64,000 bases of DNA from Shewanella sp. SR44-3 (lineage in GTDB: Bacteria; Pseudomonadota; Gammaproteobacteria; Enterobacterales; Shewanellaceae). Position numbers and translations under genes: made by a program. Below, piece by piece: positions 53,942-64,000 of this stretch. Location: NCBI RefSeq assembly GCF_014163735.1, contig NZ_JACJDV010000002.1, positions 124,001 to 188,000 of the forward strand. Direction: 5' to 3'. Position 1 is the first letter of the stretch. Every line of letters begins with the position of its first letter. Under the pieces are notes generated by a model. It saw only the letters and a list, made by a program, of their open reading frames with translations, did not search any database and was not told the DNA's origin.

Positions 53942-56157
53942 ACTTAAGCCCTCATGTTGCAACTGGCGGCGCGTTAATCGACACCGCGGCCTCAAAAGCC
54001 CTAAGTGCGGCGCAGCTTGTCGATGCAGTTAAGGCGCGCCAAGTCTTGCCGCTTCGCATTGCTGTGTTGCTTAAGGCGCCCAATATGCCTGAGGCTGATA
54101 TGCAATTTGTGACTGTGGATAACAGTCACAAATTAGGTTTTGAGCAAGCGCTTGCCACTGCGGCTAAGCTATTAAGCGCGCCTGAGATAGAGGCCAATCA
54201 AAAGTGTGTCATCATCAATTTGGCTGACACCCTATGGCTACTGCCAGCTTTAGATGCGGCAAAAAATGCCCTGCACCCTCACGCTTTTATCAATGGCGTT
54301 GGGATAGCGGCCAATAGCCAAGATGCGGTTAACCAAGCACTAGTCCATGCAAAACGCGCGCACCTCAAGCCTAAAGTGCTACAGGTAAACTGCGAGTGTG
54401 CAAAAGACAAGTTACGCCGATTAGCGGCCTTAGTGACCGCCATAGCTCAAAGGCAAACGCTGGATGGTGCTGAATATTGGTTTTGCGATTTTCATCAAAG
54501 CCGCGTTGCCGCCTTTAGCAATACTTTTACCCAAACTGCGCCTCAAGATGCTCATCAAGCCATCATTTTGACCCAAGGCTCGGCAGTCATTGCCGCTAAA
54601 CCTTTGCTTAATCAAGACAGATTGTGGCTACCCCTTGGGGCTGAAAGCGTAAATAATTTGCAGGCTAAATTAGCATCCACTGCACGCATATTCAGTGGGT
54701 TAAGCACCCCGTTAGAGGGGCTGAATGCTATCAAGCGTGCCCTAAGTGAATATCAAGCAAACTCAGCTAGCGCCCCGTTAACTGCCGTTGTGATGGCCAC
54801 AAGTTTTGCGGCACTTAAGGCTGAATTGAATGCTATGGCGCAATTCATTGAGGCCAGCGAACCTAATGCGCCAATTAGCTACAAGACCCCAGCGGGTAGC
54901 TGCTTCACCAGTCAGCCATTAGGCGAGCAAGGCTTAAGCTTTGTCTATCCCGGTGTTGGTACTGTTTATCCCAATATGTTCAAACACTTGGGCCACGCCT
55001 TCCCTGCACTGTATAGCGAGTTTGAAAAGCAAGGCGATTTACAGGCCATGTTACAAAGCCAGCTCATCTACCCAACAGCTGATGAAAATGCAGCAAACGG
55101 TAAGACAAGTGCAGCTGCTAATGTCACAGCACAGAGTATGAGTTTATCTGAGCTGGCCATTTCTGGTGTTGGTATCAGTTACATGCTAACCAAGTTGTTA
55201 GAAAAAGAATTTAACATCAAGCCTAAATTGGCCTTAGGCTATTCCATGGGCGAAGCCTCAATGTGGGCCAGCTTGAACGTCTGGCAACAACCCCACAGCT
55301 TAATTGATGCCACCCAAACAAGTTCGTTATTCACCCAAGATATTTCCGGCGCACTGAATTGTGTTAGAAAAGATTGGCAGTTAACTCAAGCTAATGGCCA
55401 AACTGGCGGGCACACTAACGGGCAAGCTGATGAAATAGTGTGGAACAGCTTCGTGACCCGCGCTACCCCTAATGAATTAACCCCACACCTTAAGGATTTC
55501 CCGCGGGCCTATATCGCGATTATTCAGGGCGATACCTGTGTGGTAGCAGGCTGTGAAGCCAGCTGTAAAGCCATGCTTAAACAAGCGGGTAAACGCGGTA
55601 TTGCGTCCAATAAAGTCACCGCGATGCATACCCCGCCTGCGATGCAAATTATTGAGCAGGTAAAACAATTTTATCACCAACCACTTATGGCTAACCTGCC
55701 CAGTGAGATTAAATTTATCACAGCCACTGAAGCTGAACCTATCATGCTAAACCCGGATGCCATCGCCCAATCCATTGCCGACACTTTTTGCCATCAATTG
55801 GATTTCACTCAGTTAATTGCCAAGGCTTATCATCACGGCAGCAGATTATTTGTGGAAATTGGCGCCGACAGGCAGACCAGCACCTTGATTGATAAAATAC
55901 TGGCATCTCAAGCGCCGCTGCAAAACGTTAACAACCAACCCAGTCCCGCCCATGCTATTGCCATCAATGCCAAAGGCGCGGATGAAAGTATCAGTTTATT
56001 GAAATGTTTAGCCCAGCTATTAAGCCACCGGGTTTCTATGTCATTCGCACCTTTTATGGACAGCATTGAACAGGCCATTGAGGGTTTAAGCCTTGGCCTT
56101 GATGCAGATTTATCACAAGCTGCAGCTCACTTAATTTCAGAAGGAGAACCTCATTGA
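53938..56157 (+). CDS. pfaB: PUFA synthase subunit PfaB (acyltransferase)
   Basis: 739 residues. The acyltransferase active site is GYSMGEASMW at about residue 436, preceded by LSFVYPGVGTVYPNMF. The N-terminal part has no recognised catalytic residues but is conserved in PfaB. PfaB influences which final product (EPA or DHA) is made. Starts inside pfaA at ATGA; ends overlapping the TTG start of pfaC. Confidence 0.95.
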   Translation: MNLSPHVATGGALIDTAASKALSAAQLVDAVKARQVLPLRIAVLLKAPNMPEADMQFVTVDNSHKLGFEQALATAAKLLSAPEIEANQKCVIINLADTLWLLPALDAAKNALHPHAFINGVGIAANSQDAVNQALVHAKRAHLKPKVLQVNCECAKDKLRRLAALVTAIAQRQTLDGAEYWFCDFHQSRVAAFSNTFTQTAPQDAHQAIILTQGSAVIAAKPLLNQDRLWLPLGAESVNNLQAKLASTARIFSGLSTPLEGLNAIKRALSEYQANSASAPLTAVVMATSFAALKAELNAMAQFIEASEPNAPISYKTPAGSCFTSQPLGEQGLSFVYPGVGTVYPNMFKHLGHAFPALYSEFEKQGDLQAMLQSQLIYPTADENAANGKTSAAANVTAQSMSLSELAISGVGISYMLTKLLEKEFNIKPKLALGYSMGEASMWASLNVWQQPHSLIDATQTSSLFTQDISGALNCVRKDWQLTQANGQTGGHTNGQADEIVWNSFVTRATPNELTPHLKDFPRAYIAIIQGDTCVVAGCEASCKAMLKQAGKRGIASNKVTAMHTPPAMQIIEQVKQFYHQPLMANLPSEIKFITATEAEPIMLNPDAIAQSIADTFCHQLDFTQLIAKAYHHGSRLFVEIGADRQTSTLIDKILASQAPLQNVNNQPSPAHAIAINAKGADESISLLKCLAQLLSHRVSMSFAPFMDSIEQAIEGLSLGLDADLSQAAAHLISEGEPH

Positions 56158-59100
56158 GTTCTCATAAATTACCAAAAATTGCCATCGTAGGCCTTGCGAA
56201 TCAGTACCCAGATGCCGATACGCCAGCGAAGTTTTGGCAAAATCTGTTGGATAAAAAAGATTCACGCAGCCAAATAAGCCAGCAAAAGCTGAATGCCAAC
56301 CCCCAAGATTACACAGGTGTTCAAGGTGAGTCGGACCGCTTTTATTGCGATAAAGGCGGCTATATTCAAGATTTTACATTTAATGCTAATGGCTACCAGC
56401 TCCCCGCCAGTGCCTTTGAAGGTTTAGATGACAGCTTCTTATGGGCAACCGATACCGCCCGTAATGCTTTAACGGATGCTGGCATTGGCTTAAGCGATAG
56501 CCGCTTATCCCGCACCGGTATTGTGATGGGCACCCTGTCATTCCCAACGGCTAAATCCAATGAGCTATTTGTGCCGCTTTACCATGACGTGGTTGAAAAA
56601 GCCCTGCAGCTGAAACTTGCGCAACCAAACTTTGTGCTCCAAGGTTTTGGCAACGAGCAGCCCCTTGGACAGACCCGCTCAATCAATTACCGCAATGGCA
56701 GAATCGCTCACAATGCCTCAAAGCTTGTGGCCGACGCGCTCGGGTTAGGCGGCGCGCAATTAAGTTTAGATGCCGCCTGTGCAAGTTCAGTCTACGCCCT
56801 TAAATTGGCCTGTGATTACTTGCACACAGGCAAGGCCGATATCATGCTGGCGGGTGCGGTATCTGGCGCCGATCCTTTCTTTATCAACATGGGCTTCTCG
56901 ATTTTCCACGCCTATCCAGATCACGGTATTTCAGCGCCTTTTGATAGCAACAGCAAAGGCTTATTCGCCGGTGAAGGTGCTGGCGTGTTAGTGCTTAAAC
57001 GCCTTGAGGATGCCGAGCGCGATGGCGACCATATTTACGCCCTCGTTAGCGGCATTGGCTTGTCCAACGACGGTAAAGGTCAGTTCGTGTTAAGCCCCAA
57101 CAGTAAAGGCCAAGTGCTTTCCTTTGAGCGCGCCTACCGTGAAGCCGATATTGCACCTGCCAGCATTGAAGTGATTGAATGCCACGCCACCGGCACGCCG
57201 CTGGGCGACAAGGTCGAGCTCACCTCCATGGAGCGCTTCTTTGAAGATAAACTCAGTGGCAGCGCCACCCCATTAATTGGCTCGGCTAAATCCAACTTAG
57301 GACATTTGCTGACCGCCGCTGGCATGCCTGGGATCATGAAGATGATTTTCGCCATGCGCCAAGGCGTGTTGCCCCCCAGTATCAATATCAGCAGCCCAAT
57401 CGCCTCACCTAATCAATTGTTTGGTCAGCAAACCTTGCCCAATGAAGTCTTGCCTTGGCCTGACAAAGCGGGCAATAAAGCCCGTCATGCTGGGGTGTCT
57501 GTATTTGGTTTTGGTGGCTGTAACGCCCATTTATTGATTGAATCTTATGATAATGATGCCGCCAAGACCCCGAACACCTTGCAAGGTCAGTCAAGCCTAG
57601 ATGCTGCCAATACTGAGCTTCATATAACGGGTATCGCGGCGCACTTTGGCAAAGCCCATAGCATTAATGTTCTGGCGCAAAAGATAACTCAGCAAGAGTC
57701 CTTAATGACGACTCTGCCTGCCGAGCGCTGGAAAGGGCTTGAGCGTCATCCAGAGATTTTGGCCCAGCATGGACTCCTTGCAGTACCTCAAGGCGGCTAT
57801 ATCGATGCCTTTGATTTTGATTTCCTGCGTTTCAAAGTGCCGCCCAATGAAGATGACAGATTAATCTCTCAGCAGTTGTTACTGATGAAAGTCGCCGATG
57901 AAGCCATTAATGATGCCAAACTCAAACCCGGCAGCAAGGTTGCGGTATTAGTGGCCATGGAAACTGAGCTTGAACTGCATCAGTTCAGGGGCCGCGTTAA
58001 TCTGCATAGTCAAATAGCCCAAAGCCTTAAGGCCCAAGGTGTTGCGCTAACAGATGATGAATACCAAGCCCTAGAAGCGATTGCCATGGACAGCGTGTTA
58101 GATGCCGCCAAGCTGAATCAGTACACTAGCTTTATTGGCAATATCATGGCGTCGCGCATTTCATCACTGTGGGACTTTAATGGCCCAGCGTTTACGATTT
58201 CAGCGGGCGAGCAATCTGTGAGTCGCTGTATCGATGTGGCGCAAAACCTGTTTGCCTTAGGCTCAATCCAAGAGCCCTTGGATGCGGTGATCATAGCGGC
58301 GGTGGATTTATCTGGCAGCATTGAAAATACCTTGCTTAAAAACGCTAGTTTAGCGGCATCTGGCATTCAGATGAGCGATATCAGTGCCCGCCCTTGGCAC
58401 GTGGGTGAAGGTGCTGGCGCTATTGTGTTGCAAGCCGACGCGTCTGCTAGCAGCTATGCCAGCATCAACAGGCTGCAATTTTCCGCGACGAACAAGGCTG
58501 AAACATTAATCGCACAAGTAAACGCCCGAGTATTGGCTCACCCCGATGCCTTGATTGAAATCAATCTCGCACCCGAGAGTCAATTTGATCCCTTGGCGCA
58601 AAATCTGATCAACAAGCTAGCCGTTGGCAACCATGCAGTCAGCCAGGCGCAAAACTCAATGGGCCACAGCTTCGCCGCCTCTGGCATGGCAAGCTTGCTG
58701 CATAGTCTTGTTCTACTCAACGGCAAAGCCAATGCTCATGCCACTAATGCTCATGCCACCCATTCTCAGGCCAATGTACTGAGCGTCAGTGAAGATCAGT
58801 GTTCAAACCTTGATATCAGCCAGTCTCAAACCCAGCAACAATCTTTGGGTCAGCGCTTGGCCACACCACTGACACAGCAGCTTTCAGATACCATAACCAC
58901 TGGCAGTAAGCTAAGCCTGATCAAGCAAGTGAGCCTTGGCGGACGGGATATTTATCAGCACATTCTTGATACGCCAATTGCAGCCATAGAGAGCATTAAA
59001 GCCAAATGTGCTCACATCGCCCCACAAGCACAGACAGCTCCCCCTATTGCAGTGGTGCCGAATGCAGTAACTCCTATGATAAAGACGCCATCGACGACAC

Positions 59101-62078
59101 AAACCGCGACTTCAACAGAGACTACCCAGACTATTATGCCTAATCTAACATCGGCTTCGACGGCCTCCGCGAGTCAAAGTGCCACGTCTAAACTCAGTGC
59201 CACGACTATGCAAAGCGCCACTCGCTTGCCGCCAGCGCATTTAAGCCCGTTCCAACAAAATCAGTGGTTAGCCCAGCAAGCGCACATTGCGTTTTTGCAA
59301 AGCCGCGAGGCAGGTTTAAAGGTTGCCGACAGCTTGCTAAAACAGCAGTTAGCGCAGGCTAATGGTTCGCCCCAAGCGGTTAACGTATTGGCGAGTGCAC
59401 TACCTACTCAAGTGACTGCCACTGCCCAAGCGACGTCTACTCAAGTATCACTAAATCAGGCCGCTCCTGTTCATTCAACGCCTGATCACTCAAGCGTGCC
59501 CGCATATACCGCGCCAATTCCTGCCGACAAGCCCTGCATTTGGAATTATGCTGACTTAGTCGAGTACGCTGAAGGTGATATCGCCAAGGTCTTTGGCCCA
59601 GATTATGCCATCATAGACAGCTATTCTCGCCGGGTGCGCCTGCCCACCACGGACTACTTGTTAGTCTCACGGGTCACTAAGCTTGATGCGGTAATGAACC
59701 AATATAAGCCTTGTTCTATGACCACGGAATACGATATTCCTGTGGATGCGCCCTATCTTGTCGATGGGCAAATTCCTTGGGCCGTCGCGGTGGAATCGGG
59801 CCAGTGTGACTTAATGCTAATCAGCTACTTAGGCATAGATTTTGAAAACAAGGGCGAGCGAGTTTATCGTTTACTCGACTGCACGCTGACCTTCCTAGGT
59901 GACTTGCCCCGTGGCGGCGACACACTGCGTTACGACATAAAAATCAATAACTTTGCTAAAAATGGCGACACCTTATTATTCTTTTTCTCCTACGAGTGCT
60001 TTGTGGGCGACACGCTTATTCTTAAAATGGATGGCGGCTGCGCGGGCTTCTTTAGCGACCAAGAGCTGGCCGACGGTAAAGGGGTGATCCACACCGAAGC
60101 TGAAATTAAGCTGCGTCAAGATGCGATGAATAACCCTAACAAACCTCGTTTTGAGCCACTGTTGCACTGCGCCCAGACTCAATTCGATTACGGCCAAATT
60201 CATCACCTGCTTAATGGTGACATCGGCAGCTGCTTTGGCGGTGAGCACGTAAGCCACCAGCTGCAAACCGGCCTGCAACCCTCTTTATGCTTTGCGTCTG
60301 AAAAATTCTTGATGATAGAAAGGGTCAGCAAGCTTGATGTCCGTGGCGGCGCCTGGGGCTTGGGCTTAATCGAAGGTCATAAGCAATTAGCGCCGGATCA
60401 CTGGTATTTCCCGTGCCACTTTAAGGGCGATCAGGTAATGGCAGGCTCATTAATGGCCGAAGGTTGTGGTCAATTATTGCAGTTCTTTATGCTGCACCTT
60501 GGCATGCATACCAAGGTGAGCAATGGCCGCTTCCAACCCCTTGAAAATGCGTCACAAAAAGTGCGTTGCCGCGGGCAAGTATTGCCGCAACATGGCGAAC
60601 TGACCTACCGCATGGAGGTCACTGAAATTGGGTTAAGCCCGCGCCCTTACGCTAAAGCCAATATCGATATCTTGCTCAACGGCAAGGCGGTGGTGGATTT
60701 CCAAAATCTTGGGGTAATGATCAAAGAAGAAAGCGAATGTAGCCGCTATACGCAGGCATCGCTAACATCTACAGCAGCAAGTCAGGGGTTAACATCTACT
60801 GATACAAGTCAGACTCATAAAGCACCATTAATGGCGCAAATCCCTGATTTAGCCGCCTCGGTAAATAAAGGGGTTATTCCCCTTAAGCATGTTGAAGCGC
60901 CGAAAGTCGCTGCAGATTCAAAATACGCTAACCGCGTACCCGATACTGTGCCTTTCACCCCTTATCACATGTTTGAATTTGCTACGGGTAACATTGAGAA
61001 CTGCTTCGGCCCAGACTTTAGCATTTACCGCGGCTTAATTCCCCCGCGCACCCCTTGCGGTGATTTACAGCTCACCACCCGTGTGGTTGAAATTAACGGT
61101 AAACGCGGCGAGCTTAAAAAGCCGTCTTCGTGTATCGCCGAATATGAAGTGCCCGCCGATGCCTGGTATTTCAAGAATAACAGCCATCAAGGGGTCATGC
61201 CCTACTCGGTGTTAATGGAGATTTCATTACAACCTAATGGTTTTATCTCAGGCTACATGGGCACGACGCTCGGCTTCCCTGGGCAAGAGCTGTTTTTCCG
61301 TAACTTAGATGGCGGCGGCAAATTACTGCGCCAGGTGGATTTACGCGGCAAGACCATAGTCAATGATTCTAAGCTGTTATCTACCGTTATTGCCGGCAGC
61401 AACATCATTCAAAGCTTCACCTTTGAGCTCAGTGTTGATGGCGAGGCTTTCTATACCGGCAGCGCGGTATTTGGCTACTTCAAAGGCGATGCGCTTAAAA
61501 ACCAGCTAGGTATAGATAACGGCAGAGTCACCCAGCCATGGCATGTTGAACATAATGTCGCGGCCGACATAAGCGTGAATTTACTGGATAAGACTTCTAG
61601 GGTGTTTAATGCGCCAGCTAGCCAGCCTCATTATCGCTTAGCGGGCGGGCAGCTTAACTTTATCGACACAGCCGAGATTGTTGAAACCGGCGGCAAATAC
61701 GGTAAAGGTTATTTAGCTGCTTCACGCACCATAGATCCAAGCGATTGGTTCTTCCAATTTCATTTCCATCAAGATCCTGTCATGCCTGGCTCATTAGGCG
61801 TTGAAGCCATTATCGAGTTAATGCAAACTTACGCCATCAGCAAAGACTTAGGCAAAGGTTTCATTAATCCTAAGTTTGGCCAAATTTTGTCGGACATAAA
61901 ATGGAAGTATCGCGGCCAAATTAACCCATTAAACAAACAAATGTCGCTGGATGTGCATATCAGTGCCGTCAAGGATGAAAACGGTAAACGCATCATCATA
62001 GGCGATGCCAATCTGAGTAAAGATGGCCTGCGTATTTATGAAGTCAAAGACATCGCTATCTGTATTGAAGAAGCTTAA
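56154..62078 (+). CDS. pfaC: PUFA synthase subunit PfaC (KS-CLF-DH-DH)
   Basis: 1974 residues. First ketosynthase with active Cys 209 in DAACASS. Second ketosynthase-like domain lacks the cysteine (ISAGEQSVS, Glu about 686), so it is a chain-length factor. A Ala/Thr/Gln-rich linker follows, then two FabA-like dehydratase domains with HFKGDQVMAGSL at about 1421 and HFHQDPVMPGSL at about 1869. The TTG start at 56154 overlaps the pfaB stop (TTGA) and has AGGAG upstream. The dehydratase/isomerase domains set the cis double bonds. Confidence 0.97.
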   Translation: MSSHKLPKIAIVGLANQYPDADTPAKFWQNLLDKKDSRSQISQQKLNANPQDYTGVQGESDRFYCDKGGYIQDFTFNANGYQLPASAFEGLDDSFLWATDTARNALTDAGIGLSDSRLSRTGIVMGTLSFPTAKSNELFVPLYHDVVEKALQLKLAQPNFVLQGFGNEQPLGQTRSINYRNGRIAHNASKLVADALGLGGAQLSLDAACASSVYALKLACDYLHTGKADIMLAGAVSGADPFFINMGFSIFHAYPDHGISAPFDSNSKGLFAGEGAGVLVLKRLEDAERDGDHIYALVSGIGLSNDGKGQFVLSPNSKGQVLSFERAYREADIAPASIEVIECHATGTPLGDKVELTSMERFFEDKLSGSATPLIGSAKSNLGHLLTAAGMPGIMKMIFAMRQGVLPPSINISSPIASPNQLFGQQTLPNEVLPWPDKAGNKARHAGVSVFGFGGCNAHLLIESYDNDAAKTPNTLQGQSSLDAANTELHITGIAAHFGKAHSINVLAQKITQQESLMTTLPAERWKGLERHPEILAQHGLLAVPQGGYIDAFDFDFLRFKVPPNEDDRLISQQLLLMKVADEAINDAKLKPGSKVAVLVAMETELELHQFRGRVNLHSQIAQSLKAQGVALTDDEYQALEAIAMDSVLDAAKLNQYTSFIGNIMASRISSLWDFNGPAFTISAGEQSVSRCIDVAQNLFALGSIQEPLDAVIIAAVDLSGSIENTLLKNASLAASGIQMSDISARPWHVGEGAGAIVLQADASASSYASINRLQFSATNKAETLIAQVNARVLAHPDALIEINLAPESQFDPLAQNLINKLAVGNHAVSQAQNSMGHSFAASGMASLLHSLVLLNGKANAHATNAHATHSQANVLSVSEDQCSNLDISQSQTQQQSLGQRLATPLTQQLSDTITTGSKLSLIKQVSLGGRDIYQHILDTPIAAIESIKAKCAHIAPQAQTAPPIAVVPNAVTPMIKTPSTTQTATSTETTQTIMPNLTSASTASASQSATSKLSATTMQSATRLPPAHLSPFQQNQWLAQQAHIAFLQSREAGLKVADSLLKQQLAQANGSPQAVNVLASALPTQVTATAQATSTQVSLNQAAPVHSTPDHSSVPAYTAPIPADKPCIWNYADLVEYAEGDIAKVFGPDYAIIDSYSRRVRLPTTDYLLVSRVTKLDAVMNQYKPCSMTTEYDIPVDAPYLVDGQIPWAVAVESGQCDLMLISYLGIDFENKGERVYRLLDCTLTFLGDLPRGGDTLRYDIKINNFAKNGDTLLFFFSYECFVGDTLILKMDGGCAGFFSDQELADGKGVIHTEAEIKLRQDAMNNPNKPRFEPLLHCAQTQFDYGQIHHLLNGDIGSCFGGEHVSHQLQTGLQPSLCFASEKFLMIERVSKLDVRGGAWGLGLIEGHKQLAPDHWYFPCHFKGDQVMAGSLMAEGCGQLLQFFMLHLGMHTKVSNGRFQPLENASQKVRCRGQVLPQHGELTYRMEVTEIGLSPRPYAKANIDILLNGKAVVDFQNLGVMIKEESECSRYTQASLTSTAASQGLTSTDTSQTHKAPLMAQIPDLAASVNKGVIPLKHVEAPKVAADSKYANRVPDTVPFTPYHMFEFATGNIENCFGPDFSIYRGLIPPRTPCGDLQLTTRVVEINGKRGELKKPSSCIAEYEVPADAWYFKNNSHQGVMPYSVLMEISLQPNGFISGYMGTTLGFPGQELFFRNLDGGGKLLRQVDLRGKTIVNDSKLLSTVIAGSNIIQSFTFELSVDGEAFYTGSAVFGYFKGDALKNQLGIDNGRVTQPWHVEHNVAADISVNLLDKTSRVFNAPASQPHYRLAGGQLNFIDTAEIVETGGKYGKGYLAASRTIDPSDWFFQFHFHQDPVMPGSLGVEAIIELMQTYAISKDLGKGFINPKFGQILSDIKWKYRGQINPLNKQMSLDVHISAVKDENGKRIIIGDANLSKDGLRIYEVKDIAICIEEA

Positions 62079-62341
62079 TACCAATCACATTAATTATGTA
62101 ATCAATCAGAGCGCCTCAAGCTTTTCAGTTCAAGGCGCATTAATGCAGTAAGGGTTATTCCCTTTCAAATTAATGCAACACTGAAGTGGAACGCTTGAGA
62201 CGCTCCCGTAGGACGGGTTTCAAAGTGTATTTCTCTGCGTTGAAGACTTTTGACATAGCACCACTATGCCTTCAAGTCTGTGCCTTGATTAATACACTTT
62301 GAACTCCCGCTGAATGGCCAGATAATTAAAACGATTGGTAT
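62078..62341. mobile_element. 264-bp MITE-like palindromic element between pfaC and pfaD
   Basis: Bounded by ATACCAATC (62078, starting in the pfaC stop codon) and GATTGGTAT (ends 62341); the ends match over about 18 of 21 bases. Inside are further nested inverted repeats: GAGCGCCTCAAGC with GCTTGAGACGCTC, TTCAAAGTGTATT with AATACACTTTGAA, and GACTT...CATAG with CTATG...AAGTC. No coding capacity. A truncated relative lies at 22589-22705. The whole would fold into a long cruciform or, in the mRNA, a strong structure. Confidence 0.75.
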
Positions 62342-62361
62342 AAGGCCAACAAGGAATAATA

Positions 62362-63990
62362 ATGACAACACAAGTGCATAACGAAAAGCTTTCACCTTGG
62401 CCTTGGCAAGTGAGCCGTAATGAGCTCAGTTTCGATGAAGCTGAACTTGGCAAAAAACTCAAAGATTTAACTCAGGCCTGTTATCTGGTTAATGACCCAG
62501 AGTTGGGTCTTGGCGCTGCCCAGCAGGCGGATGTGGTCACAGAAAATGATCGTAATAACGGCGCCTTGCCGGTCAGTGCCTTTGCCCCAGCCCTTGGCAC
62601 TCAAAGCCTAGGTGACAGTAATTTTCGCCGGGTACACGGGGTTAAATATGCTTATTACGCCGGTGCTATGGCAAACGGTATTGCTTCTGAAGAGCTGGTA
62701 ATCGCCCTAGGTCAGGCGGGTATTTTATGCTCATTTGGCGCAGCAGGATTGATTCCAACTCGGGTAGAAGCGGCCATCAAGCGTATTCAAGATGCGCTGC
62801 CAAACGGCCCTTATATGTTTAACCTCATTCATAGCCCTAGCGAGCCAGCATTAGAGCGCGGCAGTGTTGAACTATTTTTAAAGCATAAGGTGCGCACCGT
62901 TGAGGCCTCAGCCTTTTTAGGCTTAACTCCGCAAATTGTTTATTACCGCGCCGCCGGGTTAAGTCGCGATGCCCATGGCGACATTCAAATCGATAATAAG
63001 GTGATAGCTAAAATTAGCCGCACCGAAGTGGCGATTAAGTTTATGGAGCCAGCGCCAGTTAAAATCCTCCAGCAACTCCTTAATGAAGGCCTTATCACCC
63101 CTCTGCAAATGGAGCTCGCGCAACTCGTGCCCATGGCCGATGACATTACCGCCGAAGCGGATTCTGGCGGTCACACAGATAATCGCCCCTTGGTGACCTT
63201 GCTGCCGACAATTTTGGCACTAAAAGACAAGGTGCAGGCTCAATATCAATACAAAACCCCTATTCGTGTGGGTTGTGGCGGCGGTGTCGGCACACCCGAT
63301 GCAGCCCTTGCCACCTTTAACATGGGCGCGGCCTTTATCGTGACAGGCTCCATTAATCAGGCTTGCATCGAAGCGGGCGCCAGTGAGCACACCCGCAAAC
63401 TGCTGGCTACCACGGAAATGGCCGATGTGACCATGGCGCCGGCGGCAGACATGTTTGAGATGGGCGTTAAGCTACAAGTGGTTAAGCGCGGCACCCTATT
63501 CCCCATGCGCGCCAACAAGTTATATGAAATTTATACTCGCTACGATTCAATAGAAGCCATCCCAGCGGACGAGCGTGAAAAGCTTGAGACTCAAGTGTTT
63601 AGATCGTCTCTTGATGAGATTTGGGCCGGCACTGTGGCCCACTTTAATGAACGTGACCCTAAGCAGATAGAACGCGCCAAAGATAACCCTAAGCGCAAGA
63701 TGGCACTGATTTTCCGCTGGTACTTGGGATTATCGAGCCGCTGGTCTAACACGGGCGAAGTTGGCCGTGAAATGGATTATCAAATCTGGGCAGGCCCGTC
63801 CCTTGGCGCCTTTAATGCCTGGGCGAAGGACAGCTATTTAGATGATTATCGCGAGCGCCGGGCGGTGGATTTAGCCAAGCATATGATGCATGGCGCCGCC
63901 TACCAAGCGAGGATTAATTTACTCCACGCCCAAGGGGTGAGCATTCCAGTGAATTTACAACGCTGGAAACCACAGGACAAGGTGAGTTAA
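62362..63990 (+). CDS. pfaD: PUFA synthase enoyl reductase PfaD
   Basis: 542 residues. FMN-dependent enoyl reductase of the 2-nitropropane-dioxygenase fold, which reduces trans-2-enoyl intermediates during EPA synthesis. Features: GALPVSAFAPALGTQSLGD, GLIPTRVEAAIKRIQ, GGHTDNRPLVTLLPTI, VGCGGGVGTPDAALATFNMGA and IVTGSINQACIEAG (flavin-phosphate region). AAGGAATAATA precedes the ATG. It is complete, ending 10 bp before the window edge. Separated from pfaC by the MITE-like element, unlike the overlapping A-B-C genes. Confidence 0.97.
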   Translation: MTTQVHNEKLSPWPWQVSRNELSFDEAELGKKLKDLTQACYLVNDPELGLGAAQQADVVTENDRNNGALPVSAFAPALGTQSLGDSNFRRVHGVKYAYYAGAMANGIASEELVIALGQAGILCSFGAAGLIPTRVEAAIKRIQDALPNGPYMFNLIHSPSEPALERGSVELFLKHKVRTVEASAFLGLTPQIVYYRAAGLSRDAHGDIQIDNKVIAKISRTEVAIKFMEPAPVKILQQLLNEGLITPLQMELAQLVPMADDITAEADSGGHTDNRPLVTLLPTILALKDKVQAQYQYKTPIRVGCGGGVGTPDAALATFNMGAAFIVTGSINQACIEAGASEHTRKLLATTEMADVTMAPAADMFEMGVKLQVVKRGTLFPMRANKLYEIYTRYDSIEAIPADEREKLETQVFRSSLDEIWAGTVAHFNERDPKQIERAKDNPKRKMALIFRWYLGLSSRWSNTGEVGREMDYQIWAGPSLGAFNAWAKDSYLDDYRERRAVDLAKHMMHGAAYQARINLLHAQGVSIPVNLQRWKPQDKVS

Positions 63991-64000
63991 ACTGCGTCAA

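Overview
The window looks like chromosomal DNA of a marine, EPA-producing Shewanella. The evidence is a complete pfaA-B-C-D polyunsaturated fatty acid synthase locus with divergent pfaE and pfaR, a long housekeeping operon (rlmN-pilW-rodZ-ispG-hisS-yfgM-bamB-der) in the usual gammaproteobacterial order, and close likeness of most proteins to Shewanella/Vibrio-type families. No tRNA, rRNA, CRISPR array, intact insertion sequence or prophage was seen.

Layout. 1-3.4 kb: 3' part of a PhoQ-like sensor kinase, a His-rich DUF3300 protein and a small secreted protein, the last two each preceded by 11-bp-spaced direct repeats of the kind bound by OmpR/PhoP-family regulators. 3.4-12.7 kb (minus): DUF3565 protein, then the der...rlmN housekeeping operon with internal intrinsic terminators. 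12.9-18.6 kb: 5'-nucleotidase-like protein, GNAT, DUF3820, MtfA peptidase, SnoaL-like secreted protein and an HDOD-GAF signalling protein. 18.8-22.8 kb (minus): glyoxylate shunt aceB-aceA with two PdhR-like operators and a 900-bp upstream region holding an interspersed repeat. 22.8-25.5 kb (minus): DUF1203, fructokinase mak, cysQ.

25.8-30.7 kb (plus) is the most unusual stretch: a frameshifted HTH regulator (9-A run), a pesticin/T4-lysozyme-fold muramidase without signal peptide, two different DUF2589 proteins, two small orphan proteins and, after a terminator, a four-helix membrane protein resembling prokaryotic pentameric ligand-gated ion channels. This is the best candidate for an undescribed system. 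30.7-34.9 kb: DTW-domain tRNA modification enzyme, GNAT, Kef-type K+/H+ antiporter and a GGDEF diguanylate cyclase. 35.4-37.2 kb: a secreted M35/aspzincin metallopeptidase followed by a stand-alone paralogue of its N-terminal (propeptide-like) domain. 37.2-42.5 kb: a broken GNAT gene, GFA protein, GNAT, a LysR/DUF5692 divergent pair with a perfect 9-4-9 inverted repeat, and a TRIC-type channel.

43.4-64 kb: the EPA locus. pfaE (phosphopantetheinyl transferase) is divergent from pfaR, whose product looks like a domesticated IS481-like transposase. pfaR overlaps pfaA (KS-AT-5xACP-KR-DH-like), which overlaps pfaB (AT), which overlaps pfaC (KS-CLF-DH-DH). A 264-bp MITE-like palindromic repeat separates pfaC from pfaD (enoyl reductase). 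PfaE would activate the five PfaA carrier domains, on which PfaA-D build EPA.
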